Part shown: one piece after another, positions 1 through 5,930 of the stretch
How positions within the stretch are numbered: the first letter of the stretch is position 1
How the letters are laid out: every line of letters starts with the position of its first letter
Assembly: GCA_964436975.1 (NCBI GenBank)
Contig: CAYTET010000076.1
Coordinates: forward strand, 1 to 6,480
DNA from: CAYTET01 sp964436975
GTDB lineage: Bacteria > Bacillota_I > Bacilli_A > Erysipelotrichales > Erysipelotrichaceae
Direction of reading: 5' to 3'
Length of the DNA: 6,480 bases
Position numbers and translations under genes: made by a program
Notes under the pieces: generated by a model
The model's database searches: none
What the model saw: the letters and a program-made list of their open reading frames with translations, nothing else
What the model was told of the DNA's origin: nothing

Positions 1-53
1 ATTCCCTTGCTCGTATGGTTCTTTATTTGGGACATTTTCCCTTGATATTGACA
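1..53 (-). mobile_element. possible tip of an insertion sequence running off the left edge
   Basis: No gene is visible in bases 1-113. Read on the minus strand, a segment beginning TGTCAATATC at base 53 contains an imperfect GGGA...TCCC palindrome (plus-strand bases 29-41). The motif TTGACACAG at 48-56 also occurs twice near 5825 and 5865 among transposon remnants. A terminal TGT and short repeated motifs are compatible with the end of an IS21-type element. No transposase is visible here, so this is a weak call based on end-like sequence only. Confidence 0.25.
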
Positions 54-113
54 CAGGATTTTGGCCGTTTTTTCATTATTTTTGCACTGCCGGTACCGTG
101 GACATGAAACAAG

Positions 114-773
114 TCAGATAATCCACTGCTGACCGGGCTTTTCAATGGTATGAATGATGGTTTTGCCGGCCCGGCCGTCTGACGAAAGCGCCGTTGGCAG
201 CAGAGGCAGATCAGCCGGCACCGCCACCGGAAAGATATGATCAACCCGCCGGTTATCGCAAAGCCAGCGCACCAAAGCTGCACAGACAGCCGGCTGCTCA
301 TTGCACCATGGCATAAAAGCCGCCGTAATAGTCCTTTTATCCAGCCGGGCCAGAATGGCCTTGGCCTGGTTAAAGGCCGTTTTATCATCCTCAGCCGCGG
401 CTATCAGATTAGGCGCATACAGCAGGAAGCAGCCATCCATGGCAATAAGATACGTCAGTCCGCCGCTGCCGGCCGGCAGGCTGACCAGCCGCATGAACTG
501 ATTACCGTAAATCTGCTGGATGCCTATTCTGACCAGATGCGGCTTGGCCCGGACATCCCTGACGGAAGAAGGAAGCACCCAGTACTTGTCCGGATGGGTC
601 ATCTTGTATATCTTGCGGTGATAATGGTCACTGTCATTGCGGCTGACCAGAAAAGTCACCGGCCGTTCCCGGTCCAGCTGGTTCAGCCGTCCGGAAACGG
701 TATAATCAAAAACCAGCTGACCGCCGGTGGTGCTGATGAAATAGCTGCCTTTATCCAGATAATCGATTTCCAT
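114..773 (-). CDS. MBL-fold protein with degenerate metal site (219 aa)
   Basis: The predicted protein follows the plan of the small MBL-fold metallo-hydrolases of the COG2220 type. An N-terminal strand pair (residues 3-24, YLDKGSYF then LVFDYTVSG) is followed by a segment that aligns with the SHxHxDH metal motif, then a segment aligning with HAGD, then a C-terminal part aligning with the FPMH strand. At those positions this protein reads SRNDSDH (44-50), LLYAPNL (117-123) and FPVAVP (181-186). Asp49 and His50 are kept, but the two upstream histidines, the HAGD His and Asp, and the last histidine are replaced. Hydrolase activity is therefore unlikely, and a binding or regulatory role is more plausible. 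No signal peptide is seen, so it is probably cytoplasmic. The ATG at 773 is the only good start, but its ribosome site is weak (GAAAG about 11 bases upstream). A terminator separates it from the lipoprotein gene upstream, so it probably has its own promoter in 774-821. The fold assignment is by eye. Confidence 0.65.
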   Translation of the reverse strand: MEIDYLDKGSYFISTTGGQLVFDYTVSGRLNQLDRERPVTFLVSRNDSDHYHRKIYKMTHPDKYWVLPSSVRDVRAKPHLVRIGIQQIYGNQFMRLVSLPAGSGGLTYLIAMDGCFLLYAPNLIAAAEDDKTAFNQAKAILARLDKRTITAAFMPWCNEQPAVCAALVRWLCDNRRVDHIFPVAVPADLPLLPTALSSDGRAGKTIIHTIEKPGQQWII

Positions 774-821
774 AGCCTGTTTCTTTCTGTCCTAACTATA
801 TCATTATTAAGTCCGGCTAAG

Positions 822-849
822 AAAAAAGTGTCTCATTGCCAAGACACTT
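822..849 (-). terminator. rho-independent terminator after the lipoprotein gene
   Basis: On the minus strand an 8-bp perfect stem (AAGTGTCT / AGACACTT, plus-strand bases 842-849 and 826-833) closes an 8-base loop and runs straight into a U tract (six A on the plus strand, 822-827, the last two inside the stem). It lies 28 bases past the stop of the lipoprotein gene and before the start of the next minus-strand gene, so it should end the lipoprotein transcript. Confidence 0.8.
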
Positions 850-876
850 GTCAATTCAGCCGAACTGCAACCGGAA

Positions 877-1794
877 TCATTCTATCCCGGTATAAACTTT
901 CTGCCACAAATCAAACAGATCGCCGATCTTTATCACGGCCTGATTATACCCCTCCGGGTATGATCCGCTGGCCTGCGCCGTCATCGTCCGGCCATCCGCA
1001 AAGCTCATTTCCAGACTGAACGAACTGGCATCAAGGATAACCTGATCGCTGTTGGCGTCAGTAAAGCCGTCCCACTGGTCCAGCCGGCAGTATCTGGCCA
1101 TGTCAATCAATTGACTCCAATATGACGAGTCCAGAATAATCTCAAATTCGCCATCGGGGCTTCCGACTTCAGCCTTGATGCCGTCAAAATCTATTTTGGC
1201 ATTATAGGAATGCCATTGGTTGGTTTCCCCGCCGCCCTGGTAAAAGCGGAAGGCGACCAGATCATTGAGACTGTCACCGCTGGAGGCGGCATAGAGATCT
1301 TCATAAAGCCGGCACAGCGGCTCAACCGCATCAGAAAACAGAACCGAAGCATTATCTTCAACCTTAATCTGCTCTTTTGAATCATAAATGACGGCAATAG
1401 AACCGCCGCATTCAGGAATGCCGCTGGTATGACCGTAAAAGCCGTTACGGCTTATTACATCAGCCTCTTTGATTATCGTCTGCAGTTGGTCTAAGGCCGC
1501 GCCATCCGCCGTAAACTTGCGGTCAAAGGACTGACCATAGGCTCTTCCCTGCCACAGACAGACCGCTTCATCGCCCTCTCTTGTCATTTCCATATAACAG
1601 TAGTCATAAGAACCGCTGTAATCAGACAGGCAGGCCGTATAAAACTCCGCTTTAAAAGAAGTGATTATTTCCGAGGAAATGCTAACTGGCGCATCAGGAT
1701 CCTGCTTCTCCTGCCGGTTTCCGGCAGCCTTGGAGCAGCCGGTAAATAGTGCCATCATAGACACGGCCAATAAAAGTGCCATCGTTTTTCTCAT
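877..1794 (-). CDS. secreted lipoprotein with a duplicated domain (305 aa)
   Basis: The protein starts with a classic lipoprotein signal: basic MRKT, a hydrophobic stretch, and a lipobox LFTGC with Cys20 as the lipidated residue. The mature 285-odd residues should therefore sit on the outer face of the membrane. After a short polar linker (21-45) two similar halves can be seen, about 46-168 and 179-299. Each has a beta-rich start, then a helix (LDQLQTIIKEADV at 101-113, WSQLIDMARYCRL at 226-238), then an aromatic-Gly-Phe turn (RNGF at 116-119, WDGF at 241-244), an acidic strand with xxDG or xxDS turns, and a final helix (EPLCRLYEDL, IGDLFDLWQK). I do not recognise the family and assign no function. 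The start is firm: GGGAGG at 1798-1803 is 3-6 bases upstream of the ATG. It is transcribed alone, between an upstream promoter candidate and the terminator at 822-849. Confidence 0.85.
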   Translation of the reverse strand: MRKTMALLLAVSMMALFTGCSKAAGNRQEKQDPDAPVSISSEIITSFKAEFYTACLSDYSGSYDYCYMEMTREGDEAVCLWQGRAYGQSFDRKFTADGAALDQLQTIIKEADVISRNGFYGHTSGIPECGGSIAVIYDSKEQIKVEDNASVLFSDAVEPLCRLYEDLYAASSGDSLNDLVAFRFYQGGGETNQWHSYNAKIDFDGIKAEVGSPDGEFEIILDSSYWSQLIDMARYCRLDQWDGFTDANSDQVILDASSFSLEMSFADGRTMTAQASGSYPEGYNQAVIKIGDLFDLWQKVYTGIE

Positions 1795-1853
1795 CTGCCC
1801 TCCCGCCGCTGGAATTATCAGCTAGACAATCGCGTTACTTTTCATCTACTGAC

Positions 1854-1884
1854 ATTTTACCATAATTGTTTTTACTATGGCCAA
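1854..1884 (-). promoter_or_regulatory. candidate promoter of the lipoprotein gene with overlapping dyad
   Basis: Read on the minus strand, TGGTAAAAT (plus 1854-1862) fits an extended -10 element (TG-N-TAAAAT), and TTGGCC (plus 1879-1884) is a weak -35 with a long 19-base spacer. A 21-base imperfect dyad with arms CCATA and TATGG (1860-1880) fills the spacer and could be an operator. The predicted leader is about 50 bases. There is no homology support. Confidence 0.35.
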
Positions 1885-1974
1885 TTATCCAAATGCCCAG
1901 AGCAGGATGAATTTGGCTGGCTGCTATATGAACAGAGCGCTAACAGGAAGCCTTATTTCTCCTGACAGCAACTA

Positions 1975-2795
1975 AAAAGTAAGCGTGAAATTGTCAGTTA
2001 CAAAACAAAATAAAGACAGAGCCAGCCGAAAGAGCAATTCATTGTTGTTCCAACACGCATGAGCCGTTTGTCAGCCGTGAGGATTTTGAGCAGGCGCAAA
2101 CGCTGATTAAAGCCTGTCCGTTGCCGTATGCTTATGAAATGGAAAATATGTTTCGTGGGATTCTTGTTTGTGCCGAATGCTGCCACAGCTTTTCTATGGC
2201 TTACCGCCGTGACAAGCGCACCTTTTACCGCTGTATGCACCATTACCGCCATCCGGGGGAATGCTTACACACCCATGCCATCTTTTACAATGACCTCTAC
2301 AAAGCCGTTTTAGAGCATATCCGGGCAACGGCAAGGCTGCTACAGGGTGACGAAGCCTTTTATCGGCTGGTAGAACAAAAAGAAGGCTTAGACACCTCTG
2401 AAATGCAATTAATGCAAGAGCGTGACAAGCTGAAACGCAGACAGCAGGAACTTTCCGCGCTGCTTTTCAAGCTGTTTGAGGATCACGCTGCCGAACTGAT
2501 AGCGGATGCAAACTATGTGTCGTTCACAAACAGATACCAGTCCGAACAGACAGAAATCCAAGGGAAAATTGCGGTGTTGGATACAAAACTGGAAAAGTGG
2601 GTTGATTACAAAGCCAACTCTTAACAACTGCGTCAAGCACTCTCCGACTATTTGAACATTGAAACTTTAACGCCGTTCACACTGAATAAGCTCATTGAGA
2701 AAATTCAAGTGGGATGCGTTGACAAGATTAACGGTCAGGAAGTGCAGGAGATTACTATTGTCTGGAGGTTTGCGTGTCATATACAGCAGTCATAA
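1975..2795 (+). pseudogene. large serine recombinase, C-terminal remnant, copy 1
   Basis: This is the C-terminal half of a large serine site-specific recombinase of the kind carried by clostridial mobilizable and conjugative elements. The N-terminal catalytic resolvase domain is absent. Visible in order are YKTK...RQSQPKEQFIVV, then THEPFVSREDFEQAQ (the usual linker before the zinc domain), a zinc ribbon with CAEC, YRC and GEC cysteines (plus 2169-2264), a long coiled coil (about 2370-2600), and the C-terminal domain typical of this group (ETLTP...LNKLIEKI...GQEVQEITIVWRF). The gene is broken three times: TAA at 2011-2013, a one-base loss near 2049-2053, and TAA at 2622-2624 between the coiled coil and the last domain. 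The final few codons to 2795 differ from copy 2, and true homology ends at 2774. The 3' end runs up against the convergent EF-Tu-like gene. Confidence 0.85.
2469..2774 (+). repeat. 306-bp direct repeat, copy 1 (recombinase 3' end)
   Basis: Bases 2469-2774 align without gaps to 3967-4272 at a constant offset of 1498. By my count there are about 28 mismatches, clustered around 2572-2635. The repeat ends abruptly on both sides and covers the last part of the coiled coil and the whole C-terminal recombinase domain. Confidence 0.95.
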
Positions 2796-3095
2796 CTGCT
2801 CAAGTATTGGATTAAAAATTTTAACTACAGTAGCTTCACCTACAATTCTTGCTCCTTCTTGAATACTGATTTTTTTACCAATCCAAAGGCAGTGGGGATA
2901 TGCTTCCGGTGTCAAAAATGTAATTGTTCCTTTTGCTGTGCCATTTGGCGCAACTTCTTTTGTGCCATAGTAGTGGTGCACGCCTGTCGTTAAATAATTA
3001 TCAGTCACCAAATGCGCTGGACGATATCCATTATAAGCTGGGTTTTTTCTCATTCCGTTAAAAGTAAAAATAACCTCAACATCTGGTTTTATCAT
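2790..3095 (-). CDS. stand-alone EF-Tu domain III-like protein (101 aa)
   Basis: The whole protein matches the C-terminal beta-barrel (domain III) of elongation factor Tu and nothing else. DVEVIFTF (5-12) matches the domain's first strand. NGYRPAHL (22-29) matches KGYRPQFY, YLTTGVHH (34-41) matches FRTTDVTG, VAPNGTAKGTITFLTP (48-63) matches the MPGD...LI.P segment, and ISIQEGARIVG (76-86) matches FAIREGGRTVG. There is no GTPase domain and no domain II, so it cannot carry tRNA by itself. The start at 3095 is set by GGAGG seven bases upstream. A longer in-frame start at 3158 lies inside the upstream gene and has no such site. The ATG overlaps the upstream stop (ATGA), which implies translational coupling. 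It is the last and only intact member of a minus-strand set with toxin/immunity character. A decoy or immunity role toward an EF-Tu-dependent toxin is inference. Confidence 0.85.
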   Translation of the reverse strand: MIKPDVEVIFTFNGMRKNPAYNGYRPAHLVTDNYLTTGVHHYYGTKEVAPNGTAKGTITFLTPEAYPHCLWIGKKISIQEGARIVGEATVVKIFNPILEQL

Positions 3096-3436
3096 ATTGA
3101 ATCCTCCTTTTGTTTGTGCTCCATTCCGATAATTTTTTCTATTTCTTTCTGTAGCCACTTGGTGTTCTGTGGAATGAGGATTGTCAGCATGGACGATGTG
3201 AAGTATTCTTCCCTTGATTTTTCATCATGTTTTTTAGAAAATTCTTGTGGGCAATCATCCGGCATTCCCATTGATGTCCAAAACTCCATTAATTGCAATA
3301 TGGCCTGTAAGCAGCCCGAGTTCAAAATAGGAAGTATAAATGAATCGTATGATAAAAGCTTACGACAATGACTTCATTGGTAGCGTTCAATATCTGGTGC
3401 ACAAGATATCATACCCGTTAATAAAGGAAAAATCAT
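3092..3436 (-). pseudogene. small gene interrupted by one in-frame TGA (114 codons)
   Basis: One reading frame runs from ATG at 3436 (an alternative ATG lies six codons earlier at 3454) to TGA at 3092, broken only by a TGA at 3374-3376, codon 21. The first part reads MIFPLLTGMISCAPDIERYQ, and after the TGA come about 93 residues including LQAILQLMEFWTSMGMPDD and a charged C-terminal helix (WLQKEIEKIIGMEHKQKED). I do not recognise the family. The hydrophobic start with Cys12 could be read as a lipobox, but that is not convincing. Spacing argues for a real former gene: its ATG lies one base after the stop of the upstream gene, and its final TGA overlaps the ATG of the EF-Tu-like gene. The other tryptophans use TGG. 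The 3' part could still be translated from a TTG at 3325, but no ribosome site supports that. Confidence 0.55.
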
Positions 3437-3437
3437 T

Positions 3438-3844
3438 TTAGTCGCATTGATCATATATGATTTTTTTATGTGAAATAGTTGCAAACCACAATTCTTTTTT
3501 ACGATAAAAGCAAATATCTTCTGGCATCTCGTATTCAATAGGAGTAAAAATATTGGGCATCTGTTGCAGAGCCTCTCTGCTTTCTTTACAGCAGCGACAT
3601 ACTACCATAATCTGATGCTTTTCTCTGTATCCTAGATATGTCAGTCAGTTCTCTCTATTAAAAATGTATTTCTCAACATAAGGCTGAAACAGTTCATTGT
3701 AGTTAAAAACCGGCGGCATTTGTGAATACGGGCTCTTAATCCTTGCGATAACTGAAAATAAATCGGAATTTTTTAGTGAGATAATTAACTAAAGCTGATT
3801 TGTTATTTATGATATCTTCGTAGTCTAATAGTTTTATACAACAT
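3438..3844 (-). pseudogene. broken candidate immunity gene with Cys cluster
   Basis: A strong ribosome site (GGGGGT, nine bases upstream) precedes an ATG at 3844, inside the end of the toxin fragment. From there the protein can be rebuilt only by two frame changes. MLYKTIRL comes first, then a frame carrying EDIINNKSALVNYLTKKF (that frame stops at 3736-3738), then a frame carrying VIARIKSPYSQMPPVFNYNE, which continues to TAA at 3438. That last frame has one TGA at 3645-3647 (context FNREN-stop-LTYLGYRE). The downstream part has a CRCC motif and an orderly C-terminus (LWFATISHKKIIYDQCD). The segment from 3719 downward is convincingly protein-like, while joining it to the 3844 start is inference. 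Its place directly behind a toxin tail is where an immunity gene is expected. No family was recognised. Confidence 0.5.
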
Positions 3845-3966
3845 AAAAATATGACCCCCTATCTTTTTATTTATGCGGATCGTATGATAATGCTTAAAAT
3901 AGCCGATTCCTCCATGAGGCTGATGAAGAATTGGGGTAATGTAACCAACTGCTTTAACTAATTTAT
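3803..3966 (-). pseudogene. C-terminal tail of a probable polymorphic toxin
   Basis: The minus frame from the repeat junction at 3966 to TAA at 3803 reads AYKLVKAVGYITPILHQP, then HGGIGYFKHYHTIRIN, then GGHIFM and a short tail. The His-rich run GYITPILHQPHGGIGYFKHYH ending in GGHIF resembles the last 40 residues of secreted polymorphic (CDI/Rhs/WXG-linked) nuclease toxins, which often finish in H-x-H or HIF-type motifs. That resemblance is by eye and I cannot name a toxin family. Everything upstream is gone: in frame, the sequence runs into the antisense of the recombinase repeat. Without its trafficking region and most of the toxin domain it should be inactive. The likely immunity gene starts inside its last codons. 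Confidence 0.4.
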
Positions 3967-4272
3967 AAGCTGTTTGAGGATCACGCTGCCGGACTGATAG
4001 CGGATGCAAACTATGTGTCGTTCACAAACAGATACCAGTCCGAGCAGACGGAAATCCAAGGGAAAATTGAAGTGCTGGATACGAAGCTGGAACAAAATGT
4101 TGACTATCAAGCCAATGCCTAACAGCTTCGCCAAGCAATCTCCGACTATTTGCACATTGAAACCTTAACGCCGTTCATACTGAATAAACTCATTGAGAAA
4201 ATTCAAGTGGGATGCGTTGACAAGATTAACGGTCAGGAAGTGTAGGAGATTACTATTGTCTGGAGGTTTGCG
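3967..4272 (+). repeat. 306-bp direct repeat, copy 2 (recombinase 3' end)
   Basis: Gapless partner of 2469-2774, about 91% identical by hand alignment. The two copies bracket a 1192-bp block (2775-3966) holding the minus-strand toxin/immunity-like genes. Confidence 0.95.
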
Positions 4273-4284
4273 GTGATTGCTTAA
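3967..4284 (+). pseudogene. large serine recombinase, C-terminal remnant, copy 2
   Basis: This is a second, shorter 3' remnant of the same recombinase as 1975-2795. It begins inside the coiled coil (KLFEDHAAGLIADANYVSF) and ends with ITIVWRFAVIA and TAA at 4282-4284, which looks like a natural terminus. Two in-frame stops interrupt it: TAA at 4120-4122, at the same codon as in copy 1, and TAG at 4243-4245, where copy 1 has CAG. Its 5' side is joined directly to the toxin tail. Its last codons overlap the stop of the convergent cysteine-rich gene. Confidence 0.85.
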
Positions 4285-4700
4285 ACTTTCCCTTCTTGCA
4301 AAGCCTTAAGGAAATTTCTTAGCTCATCCAGCGTTTCTGAAAAATCGTTGTTTAAAACCAGTTTTGGACGGAAAAACGATTTTGTAACAAACGATGCTGT
4401 AAAGCAAGATGAACATTCGTAATAATCAGCTTCACCATCATTTGAAGGAATTTTTTGAATGATACCATTTCTGATAATATCACAGCATATACAACATTCG
4501 TAACCAAATGTTATTGGAAGTCGTTTGTTTGATATTATCCTGTCTTGCACATTGCTCCACTTCATTGTAATTACAAGTTTGCAACCATATTCACTAAATA
4601 ATTTAGCCATATCTTTTGTAGCGGCAGATATTTTTTGAAACATTGCATCTTCATATGCTTCAACAAGAGAGGAATTCGTAATTGACAAGTCTCTTTTCAT
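4281..4700 (-). CDS. uncharacterised cysteine-rich protein (139 aa)
   Basis: I do not recognise the family. The N-terminal third is helical and polar (SLVEAYEDAMFQKIS at 11-25, KDMAKLFSEYG at 29-39). The middle carries a cysteine cluster, CCICC at 69-73 and CSSC at 96-99, that could bind zinc. The last 25 residues form an acidic helix (SETLDELRNFLKALQE). No signal peptide or membrane segment is seen. I prefer the ATG at 4700, which has GGGTGG about eight bases upstream; a GTG four codons earlier (4712) has no ribosome site. The stop falls exactly at the 3' end of recombinase copy 2 and is convergent with it, the same placement that the EF-Tu-like gene has beside copy 1. By position it may be another orphan immunity-type cargo gene, which is inference. 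Unlike its neighbours it has no internal stop. Confidence 0.7.
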   Translation of the reverse strand: MKRDLSITNSSLVEAYEDAMFQKISAATKDMAKLFSEYGCKLVITMKWSNVQDRIISNKRLPITFGYECCICCDIIRNGIIQKIPSNDGEADYYECSSCFTASFVTKSFFRPKLVLNNDFSETLDELRNFLKALQEGKV

Positions 4701-4848
4701 TAGAATTGCCACCCAAACAAAGTCCAGTGTTTTGCTTTTGCCTTTCCTGTTTATGTTGTCTACTTTTTATGCTAACTCGTGCTGCTTCATAAGATACTGG
4801 CAAGGTCAATATAGCATACTTTTAGCCCTTTTTATAGCCATTCCCACA

Positions 4849-4920
4849 TAAAATGGACACTCCTATATGACAGAAGCGGCCTACATATATGCCGTTTTCA
4901 TCTTTGCGGTGTCCAGTTTA
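4849..4920. repeat. 72-bp element with 13-bp inverted ends (MITE or fused IS tips)
   Basis: The ends TAAAATGGACACT (4849-4861) and GGTGTCCAGTTTA (4908-4920) are inverted copies matching at 11 of 13 positions, with TGGACAC intact in both. TGGACAC-type tips are seen in some IS3-family elements. There is no coding capacity between them. It sits in the 250-base gap 4701-4950, which otherwise holds no gene that I can support. Confidence 0.5.
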
Positions 4921-4950
4921 TCTTGGTGTCATACTTACTTTGAAATTTGA

Positions 4951-5736
4951 GCTTATGCTAACTCCAATGGGCTTTACAACAAGGTGTATGTGCCGGATGA
5001 GCATGATGTTGATGTGCGGGAATACATCCGTATGCGTGCAGATCACAAGCAGGCACTGAAGAAGATCAAGCAGCAGATTCTGGCCTTCTGTCTGAGAAAT
5101 GGATATTTATATCCCGAGACAGCGAAGTGGACACAGAAACATATCAGCTGGCTTCGCAGCATCGAAATGAGATCCACGCAGATAGAAACGCTGGATGAAT
5201 ACATGATTGCCTATGATACCTTTATCAACTATCTTGATCAGATAGATGCGCGTATTGAGGAGATCGCTCAGGAAGACCGATATAAGAACAAGGTGGCAGT
5301 ACTGAGATGCCTCAAAGGCATTGATACACTGACTGCACTGGCATTGGTTTCTGAGATCAGTGACTTCAACAGATTTAGCAAGGCAAATCAGTTTGCCGCA
5401 TATCTTGGACTCGTTCCAGGTCAGGATTCTAGTTCCAAAAATGTACAGTATCTTGGTATTACGAAAGCAGGCAATAGTCATCTGAGAACACTATTGGTTG
5501 AAGCGGCACAGACATACAGCCGTGGCAGTGCAGCAGTCAAATCCAAGGCATTGAAGAGCAGGCAGAGCGGTAATGATGAACAAGTCATTGCGTATGCCGA
5601 CAAAGCTAAGGTGAGGCTTTCAAAGAAGTTCAGAAAGCTGCAGGCAAGAGGAGTGAAGTACAGCGTCGCCACGGCTGCCATTGCCAGAGAACTTGCCTGT
5701 TTCACCTGGGGATTGATGACAGATCACATTAACTGA
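4951..5736 (+). pseudogene. IS110-family transposase lacking its N-terminal catalytic half
   Basis: The open frame starts after TGA at 4948-4950 with no ribosome site, and recognisable homology begins at ANSNGLYNKVYVPDEHD. What remains is the part after the RuvC-like DEDD domain: a long coiled-coil linker (EYIRMRADHKQALKKIKQQ and on, to about 5283), then the C-terminal Tnp domain. That domain has LKGIDTLTALALVSEI, FAAYLGLVPGQDSSSK and GITKAGNSHLRTLLVEAAQ, ending in VATAAIARELACF and stopping at TAA-free TGA 5734-5736. The serine cluster PGQDSSS occupies the place of the conserved Ser region of IS110-type recombinases. Family members are roughly 320-420 residues and about 260 remain here, so the acidic DEDD residues are missing and the protein is inactive. 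The truncation point lies beside the 72-bp inverted-end element. Confidence 0.9.
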
Positions 5737-5789
5737 TATGCGAAAAAGAAACATCAGCCGTAACATACCGATCTGACAGTTATATACCA

Positions 5790-5821
5790 TCAAGTAAGTT
5801 TCAAGGATATCTGGAAGGAGC
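5790..5821 (+). repeat. inverted repeat, left arm
   Basis: The core TTTCAAGGATATCTGGAAGG (5799-5818) plus GAGC pairs with the reverse complement of 5995-6017 at 20 of 23 positions. A further TCAAGTA match on the outer side needs one extra base in the right arm. Confidence 0.8.
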
Positions 5822-5824
5822 ACT

Positions 5825-5873
5825 TTGACACAGGGTAGTTTCAGTCATCTACGTTCACACTATGTTGACACAG
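5825..5873 (+). repeat. pair of TTGACACAG direct repeats
   Basis: TTGACACAG is exact at 5825-5833 and 5865-5873, 40 bases apart. A third copy lies at 48-56. Spaced short repeats near an end are typical of IS21-family tips, so this may be a leftover IS end, but no transposase accompanies it. Confidence 0.4.
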
Positions 5874-5930
5874 ATATCATCGTGATTCACGCTTCTAGAC
5901 AGTAGGACTCAAGGCAGAAACCATTGACCT

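Noticed and set aside
237..1019. Long plus-strand open frame
   Set aside because: It lies antisense to both the MBL-fold gene and the lipoprotein gene across the terminator, has no ribosome site, and its composition is that of a shadow frame.
3344..3890. Exact 12-bp repeat ATCGTATGATAA at 3344-3355 and 3879-3890
   Set aside because: Within chance expectation and inside two unrelated reading frames. No wider similarity is convincing.
1975..4284. Stops TAA and TAG in place of glutamine codons as a sign of a recoded phage genome
   Set aside because: Copy 1 also has a frameshift and lacks the catalytic domain, and nearby intact genes end in TAA and TGA. Decay of a pseudogene explains all of it.
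4767..4964. Exact 12-bp direct repeat TTATGCTAACTC at 4767-4778 and 4953-4964, as a target duplication
   Set aside because: About one such pair is expected by chance in a window this long, and the sequence between lacks element ends at its borders.
5107..5823. Minus-strand open frames under the IS110 transposase
   Set aside because: They are antisense to a clearly recognised transposase, with no ribosome sites and no recognisable domains.
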